Shown: positions 25,270 through 33,989, counted from the first letter of the stretch. The stretch is 64,000 bases of DNA from Aphodoplasma sp045626925 (GCA_045626925.1 JAZUQZ010000027.1:39197-103196); one strand, 5' to 3'. Program-made: numbers and translations. Notes: generated from the sequence alone by a model not told the origin.

Positions 25270-26304
25270 CTATTTTTGAATCTTTTGTCTGATATGTTCA
25301 TGTTCATCCAAGGTTTTTGCATAATAAATCTTTCCTTTTTCATCCGATTGGAAAAATTGATACTCTGTATCAGACGGATAAAGCGCCGCCTCAATCGATG
25401 CCCTCCCCGGCGAGCATATCGGCCCTATCGGCAAGCCTTTGTTGATATATGTGTTATATGGCGACTTGATTTTTGTATCTTTTGCCGATAAAATAGCCTT
25501 TCTTTCACCAAGTATATATTGCACCGTCGCACACGACTCAAGATATGGATAGCTCTTGCTTTTCAGTCTGTTATGAAAAACGCCCGCCACAAGTGCTCTG
25601 TCATTATCGGCACCTGCTTCTCCTTCAACAATCGATGCAAGCGTCACAATTTCGTCGACACTGTAACCAAGTTTTTTAGCGCGCGATTCATATTCGTCGG
25701 TAAAAATTTCATCAAAACGCTCAAGCATAAGCTCTATAACATCTTGTGCACTCATAGAGTTTGAAATATTATATGTGTCAGGAAAAAGATATCCCTCAAG
25801 CTTATTATCCTTGCGTTTTATTTCATTTAAAAAGTCATAGTCATAATCCAATGTTGTCGCCCGATTAAATTCATCTTCTGTTATATAACCTGTATTAGCA
25901 ACAATTTTTCCAATTTCTTTAAGATTTGACCCCTCGGGAATTGTTATATTAGTCGTTTTATATGTTGAACGATAAACAAGTCCGTTTATAATTTTGCTAT
26001 AACCGCTCCCCTTTTTTATTTCAAACTCTCCTGCATAATATCTGTCATTTGCGCCTTTCATATTTGAAACAAGTTCAAATATGAATTTATGCTTTATAAC
26101 GCGATTTTCTTTAAGAATTTGTGCAACAGAATGTGAATTGTCATCTTCTTTTATAGTAACTTGTATGCTCGGTTGGTCAAGGCTGCCTGTAAAGACATCA
26201 TCGACTACTGATATTGCAAACACAATAAATGCAACGGCAAGCACCGCCAAAACCATAGATATTATTTTTTTATTTCGTTTCTTTATTTTAAAGCGTTTTG
26301 TCAT
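25270..26304 (-). CDS. mltG: Endolytic murein transglycosylase
   Basis: The 344-residue protein cleaves nascent glycan strands and so sets their length. It has a basic cytoplasmic start, one membrane helix (about residues 15-35), a LysM-like part (ITIPEGSNLKEIGKIVAN), and the YceG catalytic domain with LEGYLFPDTYNI, the catalytic Glu in ASIVEGEAG, and the final GLPIGPICSPGRASIEAALYP. ATG 26304 lies behind GGGGTGG; the ATG at 26319 is upstream of that site. Confidence 0.93.
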   Translation of the reverse strand: MTKRFKIKKRNKKIISMVLAVLAVAFIVFAISVVDDVFTGSLDQPSIQVTIKEDDNSHSVAQILKENRVIKHKFIFELVSNMKGANDRYYAGEFEIKKGSGYSKIINGLVYRSTYKTTNITIPEGSNLKEIGKIVANTGYITEDEFNRATTLDYDYDFLNEIKRKDNKLEGYLFPDTYNISNSMSAQDVIELMLERFDEIFTDEYESRAKKLGYSVDEIVTLASIVEGEAGADNDRALVAGVFHNRLKSKSYPYLESCATVQYILGERKAILSAKDTKIKSPYNTYINKGLPIGPICSPGRASIEAALYPSDTEYQFFQSDEKGKIYYAKTLDEHEHIRQKIQK

Positions 26305-26375
26305 TCTACCACCCCACACATGCTTATATTTTACAACAATATCTTCTTTTAGTCAACCTTATAGCCCTTGCTGAA

Positions 26376-26404
26376 TAAAAAAACGGCGGTATTTCCGCCG
26401 TTTA
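26376..26404 (-). terminator. Terminator after recR
   Basis: On the minus strand AAACGGCGGA pairs with CCGCCGTTT followed by a T7 run; it ends the dnaX-ebfC-recR operon before mltG. Confidence 0.85.
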
Positions 26405-26420
26405 TCACTTTTTAAAAACG

Positions 26421-27014
26421 CTACATTTCGCGTCTACCCTCCATAGCACGCAAAAGCGTTACTTCATCAGCATATTCAAGGTCGCCGCCAACAGGAAGTC
26501 CATGTGCAATACGCGTCACTTTTACCCCAAGTGGCTTTAAAAGCTTGCAAAGATACATGGCCGTAGCCTCGCCCGATACATTTGGATTTGTCGCCATAAT
26601 AACCTCTTCAATATCGCCCTTTGCAATTCTTTCAAGAAGCGAGCCTATTTTCAGGTCATCCGGTCCTATGCCGTCCATAGGCGAAAGCGCGCCATGCAAA
26701 ACATGATACAAGCCACGGTATTCGCGCATTTTTTCTATCGCAGTAACATCCTTTGGCGATTCAACAACACAAATGATGTTGTTTTCACGCCGTGTATCGC
26801 TGCAAATTGCGCAAGGCGATACATCTGTAAGGTTTTGACACTGCTCACAAAAGCATATCTTTTCCTTTGCTTCAAAAATCGCCTCTGCCATATCGTGCGC
26901 ATACTCTTTGGGCATATTAAGCAGATGAAAAGCAATCCTCTCGGCGCTTTTGCGTCCTATTCCGGGAAGCTTTTCAAACTGTTCTATTAGTTTTTCAATA
27001 GGTGGTGCGTGCAT
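26421..27014 (-). CDS. recR: Recombination mediator RecR
   Basis: The 197-residue protein works with RecF/RecO to load RecA at gaps. It has the helix-hairpin-helix FEKLPGIGRKSAERIAFHLL, the C4 zinc finger (C-x2-C in FCEQCQ and PCAIC), and the Toprim domain with CVVESPKDVTAIE and ATNPNVSGEATAMYL. It is the last gene of the dnaX operon. Confidence 0.97.
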   Translation of the reverse strand: MHAPPIEKLIEQFEKLPGIGRKSAERIAFHLLNMPKEYAHDMAEAIFEAKEKICFCEQCQNLTDVSPCAICSDTRRENNIICVVESPKDVTAIEKMREYRGLYHVLHGALSPMDGIGPDDLKIGSLLERIAKGDIEEVIMATNPNVSGEATAMYLCKLLKPLGVKVTRIAHGLPVGGDLEYADEVTLLRAMEGRREM

Positions 27015-27035
27015 AAGTCGCCTCCAAAAATATAA

Positions 27036-27392
27036 TTAAAACAAGCCGGGTATATTCATCCCGCCGGTAATCTTGCTCATATCGCGTGCAAGCATTTCCT
27101 CTGCCATGCGAAGAGCCTCGTTTGTTGCTGCTAATATCAAATCCTCTAATGTTTCCACATCATCAGGGTCAACAGCTTCGGGACTGATTTTTATTGATAA
27201 TATTTGCTTTTTGCCGGATGCAACAACAGTTACTGCGCCGCCACCTGCTGATGCTTCAACAGTTTTTTCCTCGGCTTCTTCTTGCATTTTTGTCATTTGC
27301 TCCTGCATCTTTTGTGCCTGTTTTATAAGATTATTCATATTGCCCATTCCGCCGGGCATACCGCCGGGTATTCCGCCTCTAAATTTTGCCAT
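27036..27392 (-). CDS. ebfC: YbaB/EbfC nucleoid-associated protein
   Basis: The 118-residue protein has a Gly/Met-rich start, a central coiled coil (QAQKMQEQMTKMQEEAEE) and the conserved VEASAGGGAVTVVASGKKQI and LEDLILAATNEAL segments. It binds DNA as a dimer. Its place between dnaX and recR is conserved in most bacteria. Confidence 0.95.
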   Translation of the reverse strand: MAKFRGGIPGGMPGGMGNMNNLIKQAQKMQEQMTKMQEEAEEKTVEASAGGGAVTVVASGKKQILSIKISPEAVDPDDVETLEDLILAATNEALRMAEEMLARDMSKITGGMNIPGLF

Positions 27393-27413
27393 TATATATT
27401 TACCTCCGCATAT

Positions 27414-29144
27414 TTATTCTTCCACTATAATATCGTCATTGTCCATACTCAAAAGTGCATCAAGCGGGTCTGTTTCATCTTCTGTTTGTACAGTAGTGGC
27501 CACATCCTCTGCCTTTGCGCTTTCGGGCATATCATCAATCATATCAAATTCCGACTCTGTTACAAAGCACACACGCACACCTTCACCAACAACGGAGGCG
27601 AGCGCCGTATTAAAGTCATCACTTAACATAGTGATTATTTGTTTTACATATGATTCGTTTATAATATAAAGCTTTTGCCCATCAAATTTTGCTTTTTTTA
27701 CAGACAATGCACCATAAAGTGGTGGGTATTTCTTTTGCAAAACACCCAAAATCTCTCCCCATACATTTGAAGACTTTTTCACACTCACTTTGCGTAGAGT
27801 CTGGTCTTTTATATTATTTTTTTGCTCTGTATCTGTTTGTAATGCTTTTTCTTCCTTTTTGAGTTTATTTATTATATCTTCATCACTTTTGGGCATATCC
27901 CACGGCGGCGTATCATCATTTTCATTTTGATGTTGCTCTTCTGTGTGTGGTTTTTGTTCTTCTTTTGATGATTTTTGTACTGTTTTTATTACCTTGCCAT
28001 CAAGCTTTAGCTCAAGTGCTTCAAGCCTTGACAATATTGCCGCACTTGACTGTGAAAGCCTGTCATCACACAAGCGCATAAGTGCAAGCTCATAAAGTGT
28101 GCGTACATTTTTCTCCCATTTTGCATCGGCACTTGCCGCACAAAGTGTTTCAATAATATACGAAAGCTCCGCCGCACCAAAGGCTGATGCTGCTCTTTTT
28201 ATCTCATCAATAGTATCTTGGCAATATTCAAACAACCCGCACGCAGTATTTGATACCTTGCACACAAGTATATCGCGAAAACGCCCTATAAGCATATCTA
28301 TAAAATTATTTATATCCTTGCCGCTTTGTGATACCTCTGCTATAGAGGATAATATTTTTACGGCATCCTTGTTTGCAATTGCATCTACCATATCGCCAAG
28401 TGCCTCATCAGATGCAACAGAAAGTATATCGCGCGCTTTGGATAGTGTGATTTTCCCATCACAAGCACCAACGCATTGGTCTAAAATGCTTAGTGCATCA
28501 CGCATAGCCCCGTCCGAAAGGCGTGCTATAAGCTCAAGTGCCTCTATATCTGCATCAATATTTTCCGCATTTACAATCTCGCGCAAGCGCACAAGCATAT
28601 CGCGCGCAGCTATTCTTTTAAAATCAAAACGCTGGCACCTTGATGTAATCGTCGCCGGAAGCTTGTGCACCTCCGTTGTTGCAAGGATAAAAATTACATG
28701 CGCAGGTGGCTCTTCAAGTGTTTTTAAAAGTGCATTAAATGCGCCACTCGAGAGCATATGTACCTCGTCTATAATATAAATTTTATATTTTGTCTGTGCT
28801 GCCGAATAGGAAACCTCCTCACGAATGGCGCGTATATTGTCAACACCATTGTTCGACGCAGCATCAATTTCCGTAATGTCAATAACGCTCCCCTCAAGAG
28901 CACCGCGACATATCTCACACTCATTACACGGGTTACCATTTTGCGGTTTTAGACAATTTACAGCGCGCGCAAAAATTTTCGCGCATGATGTTTTTCCTGT
29001 TCCGCGTGTGCCGCAAAACAGATACGCATGCGCAGCCTTGCCCGCCAATATTTCATTTTTAAGTGTGGTTACAATATGCCCCTGACCAACGACATCGTCA
29101 AAGCTCAGCGGTCGCCACTTTCTGTAAAGCGCCTGATATGCCAT
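27414..29144 (-). CDS. dnaX: DNA polymerase III subunit gamma/tau
   Basis: The 576-residue clamp-loader ATPase has Walker A GTRGTGKT, the zinc-binding CLKPQNGNPCNECEIC, Walker B IIDEVHML, sensor ATTEVHKLPATITSRCQRF and the lid and collar domains, then a charged linker (about residues 375-460) and a tau-type C-terminal domain. There is no obvious slippery A-run like that of E. coli dnaX, so a single product is likely. It begins the dnaX-ebfC-recR operon, directly downstream of the SRP RNA. Confidence 0.96.
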   Translation of the reverse strand: MAYQALYRKWRPLSFDDVVGQGHIVTTLKNEILAGKAAHAYLFCGTRGTGKTSCAKIFARAVNCLKPQNGNPCNECEICRGALEGSVIDITEIDAASNNGVDNIRAIREEVSYSAAQTKYKIYIIDEVHMLSSGAFNALLKTLEEPPAHVIFILATTEVHKLPATITSRCQRFDFKRIAARDMLVRLREIVNAENIDADIEALELIARLSDGAMRDALSILDQCVGACDGKITLSKARDILSVASDEALGDMVDAIANKDAVKILSSIAEVSQSGKDINNFIDMLIGRFRDILVCKVSNTACGLFEYCQDTIDEIKRAASAFGAAELSYIIETLCAASADAKWEKNVRTLYELALMRLCDDRLSQSSAAILSRLEALELKLDGKVIKTVQKSSKEEQKPHTEEQHQNENDDTPPWDMPKSDEDIINKLKKEEKALQTDTEQKNNIKDQTLRKVSVKKSSNVWGEILGVLQKKYPPLYGALSVKKAKFDGQKLYIINESYVKQIITMLSDDFNTALASVVGEGVRVCFVTESEFDMIDDMPESAKAEDVATTVQTEDETDPLDALLSMDNDDIIVEE

Positions 29145-29182
29145 AATTAAAACCTCACATGCTTTTTATACTGAAATAAAAA

Positions 29183-29454
29183 AATCGTACACCTCTGCTT
29201 CGAGGCAGGCCCTCCATGCGGTAAATTAAAATCCGGTTCAGCCTCGGCAACCCTATATCACACCGCAGACACCGCTTATTGCTGCTCGGTTCCCCGCCTG
29301 ACAAGGTTCACGGGCTATGGTCGCATAGGACCAAAGCATCATCACCATCATATAAACACCTGCCATACAAAACCTTACCCCTCGGCAGAGTAATCACCCT
29401 TGCTATAGCGGATTGCAAGTACAGGGCACCGCTACCGCCCCGGTTAGTACGACT
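29183..29454 (-). ncRNA. ffs: Signal recognition particle RNA, large Bacillus/Clostridium type
   Basis: The minus strand between dnaX and the yitT gene is a GC-rich structured stretch of about 270 nt. Its 5' and 3' ends pair (GTCGTAC with GTACGAT). The domain IV signature is present: GTCAGG, a short stem closed by the GGAA tetraloop in CGGGGAACCG, then AGCAGC, which binds Ffh. The length implies an Alu domain as in Bacillus scRNA. A T-run follows the 3' end, and a promoter precedes the 5' end. The scr-dnaX-ebfC-recR order is conserved in Firmicutes. Ends are accurate to about 5 nt. Confidence 0.93.
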
Positions 29455-29459
29455 TATTT

Positions 29460-29488
29460 ATTATACCCCATTTTTCATCCCATATCAA
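29460..29488 (-). promoter_or_regulatory. Promoter of the SRP RNA
   Basis: On the minus strand TTGATA (29488-29483) and TATAAT (29465-29460) are separated by 17 nt. The -10 lies 6-7 nt before the RNA start. Confidence 0.8.
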
Positions 29489-29515
29489 GTGATTATTTTA
29501 AATTATAAAAAATAA

Positions 29516-30367
29516 TCACATTGCTGCACGAAACCCGTCACCGATAATGTCACTCGAATTGCATATAACACTGAAAGCTTTTTTATCAATTTTCTTTATT
29601 TCATGCTTTAGGCGCACTGCCTCACTACGGCTTACGACTGTCATTATCATAACCTTTTCATCACCAGTAAATGCGCCCCTTGTGCCGGAGACTATCGTTG
29701 CACCGCGCTCAAGGTTATCATTTATAAAAGATAGTATCTTTTCCGCCCTGTCCGTTATTATAACAAAATACTTTGATGTATTAAGATTTTCTATGGCGCT
29801 GTCTACAACAAGTGTGCGCAACACTACTATAAACAAAGAGTATATACCCGTTTCTATTCCAAAAACAAGCACAAGCGCACTTATAACAAAAAAATCAACA
29901 ATAAAAAGTGCAAACCCCATTTTTAATGTGGTATATCTCTTTAAAATCATCGCAATTATATCACTTCCACCCGAGCTGCCCTCTTCATTAAAAATGAGCG
30001 CACTTCCAATTGAAATCAAAATTACATCAAAAAACATTTCAAGAACTTTTTGGTCTGTAAGTGGCTTATTCATAGGAAAAAACCACTCAAAAAGCCATGT
30101 AATTGTCGAAAGAAGCACGCTTGAATAAATAGTTTTAAAGGCAAACCCTTTTCCAAGCACCAAAAGGCCAACAAGTGTAAGAAATATGTTTAAAATAAAA
30201 AACCAGCTTGCTTGTGATAAAAATCCAAACACCTCACCAAGCACTATCGAAACGCCACCTATGCCCCCTGTTGAAAACTTGTTTGGAAATTCAAAAAAAT
30301 ATAGTCCGATTCCTATTAAAACAGTTCCTATCGTGATTAACAAATACGATTTTATGCTTGACTTCAT
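29516..30367 (-). CDS. YitT-family membrane protein
   Basis: The 283-residue protein has about five membrane helices (GTVLIGIGLYFFEFPNKFSTGGIGGVSIVLG is in the first two) and a C-terminal cytoplasmic DUF2179 domain (TIVSGTRGAFTGDEKVMIMTVVSRSE). The family is widespread in Firmicutes, and its transport substrate is unknown. It follows a HAD phosphatase gene after 9 nt, so the two are probably co-transcribed. A broken second copy lies just upstream of the pair. Confidence 0.9.
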   Translation of the reverse strand: MKSSIKSYLLITIGTVLIGIGLYFFEFPNKFSTGGIGGVSIVLGEVFGFLSQASWFFILNIFLTLVGLLVLGKGFAFKTIYSSVLLSTITWLFEWFFPMNKPLTDQKVLEMFFDVILISIGSALIFNEEGSSGGSDIIAMILKRYTTLKMGFALFIVDFFVISALVLVFGIETGIYSLFIVVLRTLVVDSAIENLNTSKYFVIITDRAEKILSFINDNLERGATIVSGTRGAFTGDEKVMIMTVVSRSEAVRLKHEIKKIDKKAFSVICNSSDIIGDGFRAAM

Positions 30368-30376
30368 ATATTGATT

Positions 30377-31051
30377 TTACTCCTTTACATTATGTACCAT
30401 ATCAATATATTCAGTTATCTCGCAAGGTGTTTTTACTATCAAATCCGCTCCACTGCTTTTTAGCTCGTCATAATCGCGAAAACCCCATAAAACACCAATC
30501 GTAAACACTCCAAGGTTTTTACCGGTTTCAATATCTACCCATGTGTCGCCTATAAAAGCCGTCTCATCCTTATCAACTCCAAGCTCACGCATAACATCAA
30601 GTGCGCTATCGGGTGCAGGCTTTATTGCCACGCCGTCGCGTTGTCCCCGCACAACATCAACAAGACCTTCTTCAAAAAATTGCTTTGACACATTACATGT
30701 TGCAAAATCAGGCTTGTTTGACACTATACCAATTAAGATATTATGCTTTTTCAAGGCGCTGAGCATAGTAATTATCCCGTCATAAGGCTTTGTGAGATAG
30801 CTCACATTCTCATTATATTTTTTAGTGTAGTAGTTATACACCTCGTCAAACATTTCGTCATTATATGCACCGACCTCGCATAGCATTCTTTCAACAAGTA
30901 CTTTTGCCCCGTTTCCTGCAAGATATTTATATTTTTCTGTTTCAATTGTCGGCAAAGAAAACTCTGCAAGCGCAAGATTGCCATAATATGCTATGGTCGT
31001 TACGGTATCAAGAAGTGTACCGTCCAAATCAAAAAGACACGCACGAATCAT
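30377..31051 (-). CDS. HAD-family hydrolase, phosphoglycolate phosphatase-like
   Basis: The 224-residue protein has HAD motif I FDLDGTLLDT, motif II VSNKPD, the motif III lysine in AIKPAPDSALDVMRELG and motif IV FIGDTWVDIETGKN, with a helical cap between motifs I and II. This is the Gph-type subfamily, but the natural substrate cannot be read from sequence. It is upstream of and close to the yitT gene. Confidence 0.9.
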   Translation of the reverse strand: MIRACLFDLDGTLLDTVTTIAYYGNLALAEFSLPTIETEKYKYLAGNGAKVLVERMLCEVGAYNDEMFDEVYNYYTKKYNENVSYLTKPYDGIITMLSALKKHNILIGIVSNKPDFATCNVSKQFFEEGLVDVVRGQRDGVAIKPAPDSALDVMRELGVDKDETAFIGDTWVDIETGKNLGVFTIGVLWGFRDYDELKSSGADLIVKTPCEITEYIDMVHNVKE

Positions 31052-31090
31052 TTTATTTCTCCACTTTTTATGTTCTATATTATAAACAAA

Positions 31091-31293
31091 TCAAAAAAAC
31101 AATATGTTTATAAGTATAATTGAAAGGCACATAGGAATGTTGAACGCATTATAAAATATGATTGATAAACCGGACACACCGCCACCAGCTATTTGTTTTT
31201 CTCTAAAAAGCTTATGCCAACTGCAGTAAGTATTGTGCCCAAAATTGTTAAAAAAATACTTTTTATATTGCTCTTTTTATCCCTCTTGTGCAA
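31091..31293 (-). pseudogene. Frameshifted, truncated remnant of a second YitT-family gene
   Basis: Between uxaC and the HAD gene the minus strand reads, from a TTG at 31293, HKRDKKSNIKSIFLTILGT followed by ILTAVGISF. It then needs one frameshift in a T/A-run near 31201-31206 to continue as REKQIAGGGVSGLSIIFYNA and NIPMCLSIILINILFF before a TGA at 31093-31091. This matches the first two helices of the YitT family, including its IAGGGVSG motif, and resembles the intact gene at 29516-30367. The rest of the membrane part and DUF2179 are missing, and no ribosome binding site is present. Confidence 0.8.
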
Positions 31294-31308
31294 AGTTGTT
31301 TTCGATAT

Positions 31309-32676
31309 TTAAAACTCAAAATAATCCTTTGCATTCTGATAACAAATGCCCTTTATAATTTTTTCAAGGCTTTCCTTGTCGTTAGGATATTCGCCGTTTT
31401 CTACCCAGCCACCTATCAAATTACATAATATTCTTCTAAAATATTCGTGACGCGGATATGATACAAAGCTTCTTGAATCAGTAAGCATACCAACAAATTT
31501 GCCCAATATGCCAAGGTTTGCAAGCGCAGACATCTGCTCCACCATACCATCGCGATTATCATTAAACCACCATCCCGAGCCAAACTGAATCTTGCTTTTT
31601 GTAGGCCCTTTTTGGAAATTGCCAAGCATTGTAGCCAAAACACAATTATCCTTTGGATTTAGTGTATACAAAATCGTTTTCGGCAAAGCATCCTCATACT
31701 CAAGGTCATTCATAAGAGCAGAAAGCTTTTGGGCAACACACAAATCGTTTATACTGTCAAAGCCCGTATCAGCACCAAGTTTTTCAAACATTTTTGTGTT
31801 GTTATTGCGCAATGCTCCTATGTGCACTTGCATCGTCCACCCAAGTCGTGAATATTCAATAGCACACTCACGAATAACTGCAGTTTTAAAAATATCAATC
31901 TCTTGTCCGGTCAAAGTTGCACCGTTCATTTTCTTTTCAAATACTGCACCTGCATCACCTTTTTCATACGGTACATAATCAAGCCCGTGGTCCGAAAGTC
32001 TACATCCGTTATCGTGGAAGTATTGTATTTTTGATTTTAACCACGAAATAAGCCCATCAAAACTTGTGATTTCATTATCCTTTATATAACTGTCAAACCA
32101 CACCTTATCTATGCCGACTGCCTTGTCGGGACGAAATGTCGGCAAAACCTTCGTGCCAAAACCGTCCTTGCAAATCTGTTGATGGTATCTTAAATCGTCT
32201 GCCGGGTCATCAGTTGTACAAATAATCTCGACATTTGATTTGTTTATTAGCTCTTTTGCAGAAAAATCGTCACGCTTTAGCTTTTCATTGCAAATATCCC
32301 ATATACTTTTTGCACTTTTTTCAGTTAATGGTATATCGATATCAAAATATCTCTTTAACTCAAGTGCAGTCCAATGATATAGAGGATTGCCAATAAGATA
32401 TGGCATTAAAGTCGCAAAACCGAGCCACTTTTCATATCCGTCAGCATCGCCCGTTATATACTCCTCATCAATGCCAAAGCTTCTCATCTGGCGCCATTTA
32501 TAATGGTCCCCGCCCAAAAACAAATCGTATGTATCTTTAAATTTATAATCATCTGCTATCATTTGTGGCACGAGATGACAATGATAATCAATTATCGGCA
32601 AACCCTCTGCAAAATCATAGTAGAGTTTTTTTGCCGTTTTGCTGTTGAGCATAAAGTCCTTATTGATTATTCCCAT
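31309..32676 (-). CDS. uxaC: Glucuronate isomerase
   Basis: The 455-residue enzyme converts glucuronate to fructuronate, and galacturonate to tagaturonate, in hexuronate breakdown. Family features: INKDFMLNSKTAKKLYYDFA at the start, the metal-site IIDYHCHLVPQ, GNPLYHWTALELKRYF, and the C-terminal QFGSGWWFNDNRDG. It has its own consensus promoter and is not followed by other uronate genes. The downstream sequence on the same strand is the YitT remnant. Confidence 0.96.
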   Translation of the reverse strand: MGIINKDFMLNSKTAKKLYYDFAEGLPIIDYHCHLVPQMIADDYKFKDTYDLFLGGDHYKWRQMRSFGIDEEYITGDADGYEKWLGFATLMPYLIGNPLYHWTALELKRYFDIDIPLTEKSAKSIWDICNEKLKRDDFSAKELINKSNVEIICTTDDPADDLRYHQQICKDGFGTKVLPTFRPDKAVGIDKVWFDSYIKDNEITSFDGLISWLKSKIQYFHDNGCRLSDHGLDYVPYEKGDAGAVFEKKMNGATLTGQEIDIFKTAVIRECAIEYSRLGWTMQVHIGALRNNNTKMFEKLGADTGFDSINDLCVAQKLSALMNDLEYEDALPKTILYTLNPKDNCVLATMLGNFQKGPTKSKIQFGSGWWFNDNRDGMVEQMSALANLGILGKFVGMLTDSRSFVSYPRHEYFRRILCNLIGGWVENGEYPNDKESLEKIIKGICYQNAKDYFEF

Positions 32677-32741
32677 AATATAACACGCTCCTTAATATAA
32701 TTACAATTTTCTATATATTTCCCTATTACATATCCGCTATA

Positions 32742-32770
32742 ATTATATAATAATTAGTCCTTTGTGTCAA
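32742..32770 (-). promoter_or_regulatory. Consensus promoter of uxaC
   Basis: On the minus strand a perfect TTGACA (32770-32765) and TATAAT (32747-32742) are separated by 17 nt. Confidence 0.85.
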
Positions 32771-32803
32771 CTTAGCGTTTGTTTGTTTGAGAAATTATTA
32801 TAA

Positions 32804-32847
32804 TAAAAAATGCCCAGGCATTTTATAAATAAGGTCGGGGCATTTTT
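32804..32847 (-). terminator. Terminator after the creatininase-family gene
   Basis: On the minus strand AAAATGCCC pairs with GGGCATTTT across a loop of about 22 nt, followed by a T-rich tract. It separates the M24-ASRT-creatininase operon from uxaC. Confidence 0.7.
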
Positions 32848-32868
32848 CTTTAATTTTCAGCTTTACGC

Positions 32869-33603
32869 TTATACGATTTTCTTTTCAAGATATTCAAGCG
32901 AAAGCTCAACCATCTTGTTACCCATTTGGGTATTTGCATTTGCAGCACTCTTTGTAAACCAGTGATTTATATCACCAAGTCTTTCAAGCTTTACTGCATC
33001 CGGATATAGAGCCATAAGTATCGAACACTCAAACTCACCTGCATGGTCATAGCCTGTAGCATTCTGAACCTCTGTGCTCATTGTCGGAATAACCTTAATC
33101 CAGCTAAACGGGTCATCGCCACCACCAAGATTTTCGTAATAATTGGCATAGTTTTCACTACCCCACCAACCGCGACCTTGTGTCTTTTCAAGGTAACGCA
33201 TTGTAGCGCGCTTTGCAGCTTTCATGTACGAAAGTGTCATTGGCATACAGCTTTCCTGCTCAAACTGATGATGGATTACAACATAAATGTTGCGAAGTCC
33301 TGCATCAAGCATATTCATAAAAATCTGGAAAAGATATGCCTCGAATACATCCTCTTCGATATGCACTGTTCCGCTTGTTTCATCGGCAACGGCATAGCTT
33401 GAAGGGCTATAATAAATCGTAGGCGCAATCATAATCTCTTTTCTCTCTGCAAGTTTTTTAATAAGTCCTTCTGCAACCAATGTGTCGCAACCATAAGAAC
33501 AATGAGGGCCATGATACTCAACAGTACCGCCGCAAATTACAAAAGGAATACGATTTTCTTTAACTTTATTAAGCTCTCGTGGAAAACTCATATTATATTC
33601 CAT
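32869..33603 (-). CDS. Creatininase-family amidohydrolase
   Basis: The 244-residue protein carries the creatininase metal motif E-x-H-(x8)-D (E29, H31, D40 in VEYHGPHCSYGCD) with the same spacing as E34, H36 and D45 of Pseudomonas creatininase, and the C-terminal HAGEFE (H187-E192) with the following LMALYPD. The family's NGHYEN segment is altered to HHQFEQ (111-116), so the histidine ligand appears shifted or replaced. Family members hydrolyse cyclic amides (creatinine) or act in cofactor synthesis (MftE-like). It ends a three-gene operon with a creatinase-like M24 protein and an ASRT protein, which supports a catabolic amidohydrolase role. Substrate unknown. Confidence 0.82.
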   Translation of the reverse strand: MEYNMSFPRELNKVKENRIPFVICGGTVEYHGPHCSYGCDTLVAEGLIKKLAERKEIMIAPTIYYSPSSYAVADETSGTVHIEEDVFEAYLFQIFMNMLDAGLRNIYVVIHHQFEQESCMPMTLSYMKAAKRATMRYLEKTQGRGWWGSENYANYYENLGGGDDPFSWIKVIPTMSTEVQNATGYDHAGEFECSILMALYPDAVKLERLGDINHWFTKSAANANTQMGNKMVELSLEYLEKKIV

Positions 33604-33617
33604 AATTTACATCTCCC

Positions 33618-33989
33618 TTATTCTGTGTAAGCAAGTGTTGTATAGAATGCAAGATTTGGCTGTGTATTGTCAAGTCTGCCATACTGTACAACAATCTCGC
33701 AACTTGATGTAAGCTTCATAGCATACTGTGTTTCAAGCGGAACCTCAAACCCGCACATATCATCAATATTGTTTGTGCGGAAACAACGAACGCGTCCTGC
33801 TTTTACAGTCCATTTGATTTGCTCATATGCGTCTTTGTCTGCAAAGTAAAGCTTTACATCGATTTGTGCATCTTTTTTTGTATCGTTTACAATGATTACG
33901 GACTCATGTCCCTTTGCAACACCTTCACCAGCCGGCGGAAGCTCACAATCAGGAATTATCCATACTTTTTTACCAATATTCTTAGCCAT
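33618..33989 (-). CDS. ASRT-family (sensory rhodopsin transducer-like) small protein
   Basis: The 123-residue protein matches the ASRT family over its full length: KKVWIIPDCELPP near the start, GHESVIIVNDT, VKLYFADKDAYEQI, the AGRVRCFRT segment and the C-terminal VVQYGRLDNTQPNLAFYTTLAY. The family is named after the Anabaena sensory rhodopsin transducer, but most members, as here, are in organisms without rhodopsins and are thought to be small-molecule-binding beta-sandwich domains. The gene overlaps the upstream M24 gene by 8 nt (ATGGCTAA), implying translational coupling. It may act as a ligand sensor or accessory subunit of the flanking enzymes; this is inference. Confidence 0.85.
   Translation of the reverse strand: MAKNIGKKVWIIPDCELPPAGEGVAKGHESVIIVNDTKKDAQIDVKLYFADKDAYEQIKWTVKAGRVRCFRTNNIDDMCGFEVPLETQYAMKLTSSCEIVVQYGRLDNTQPNLAFYTTLAYTE

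Noticed and set aside
28099..28779. 226-codon plus-strand frame within dnaX
   Set aside because: Antisense shadow of the clamp-loader ATPase domain; no start signals.
29279..29515. Plus-strand frame between dnaX and yitT
   Set aside because: Lies over the SRP RNA on the opposite strand; no similarity or ribosome binding site.
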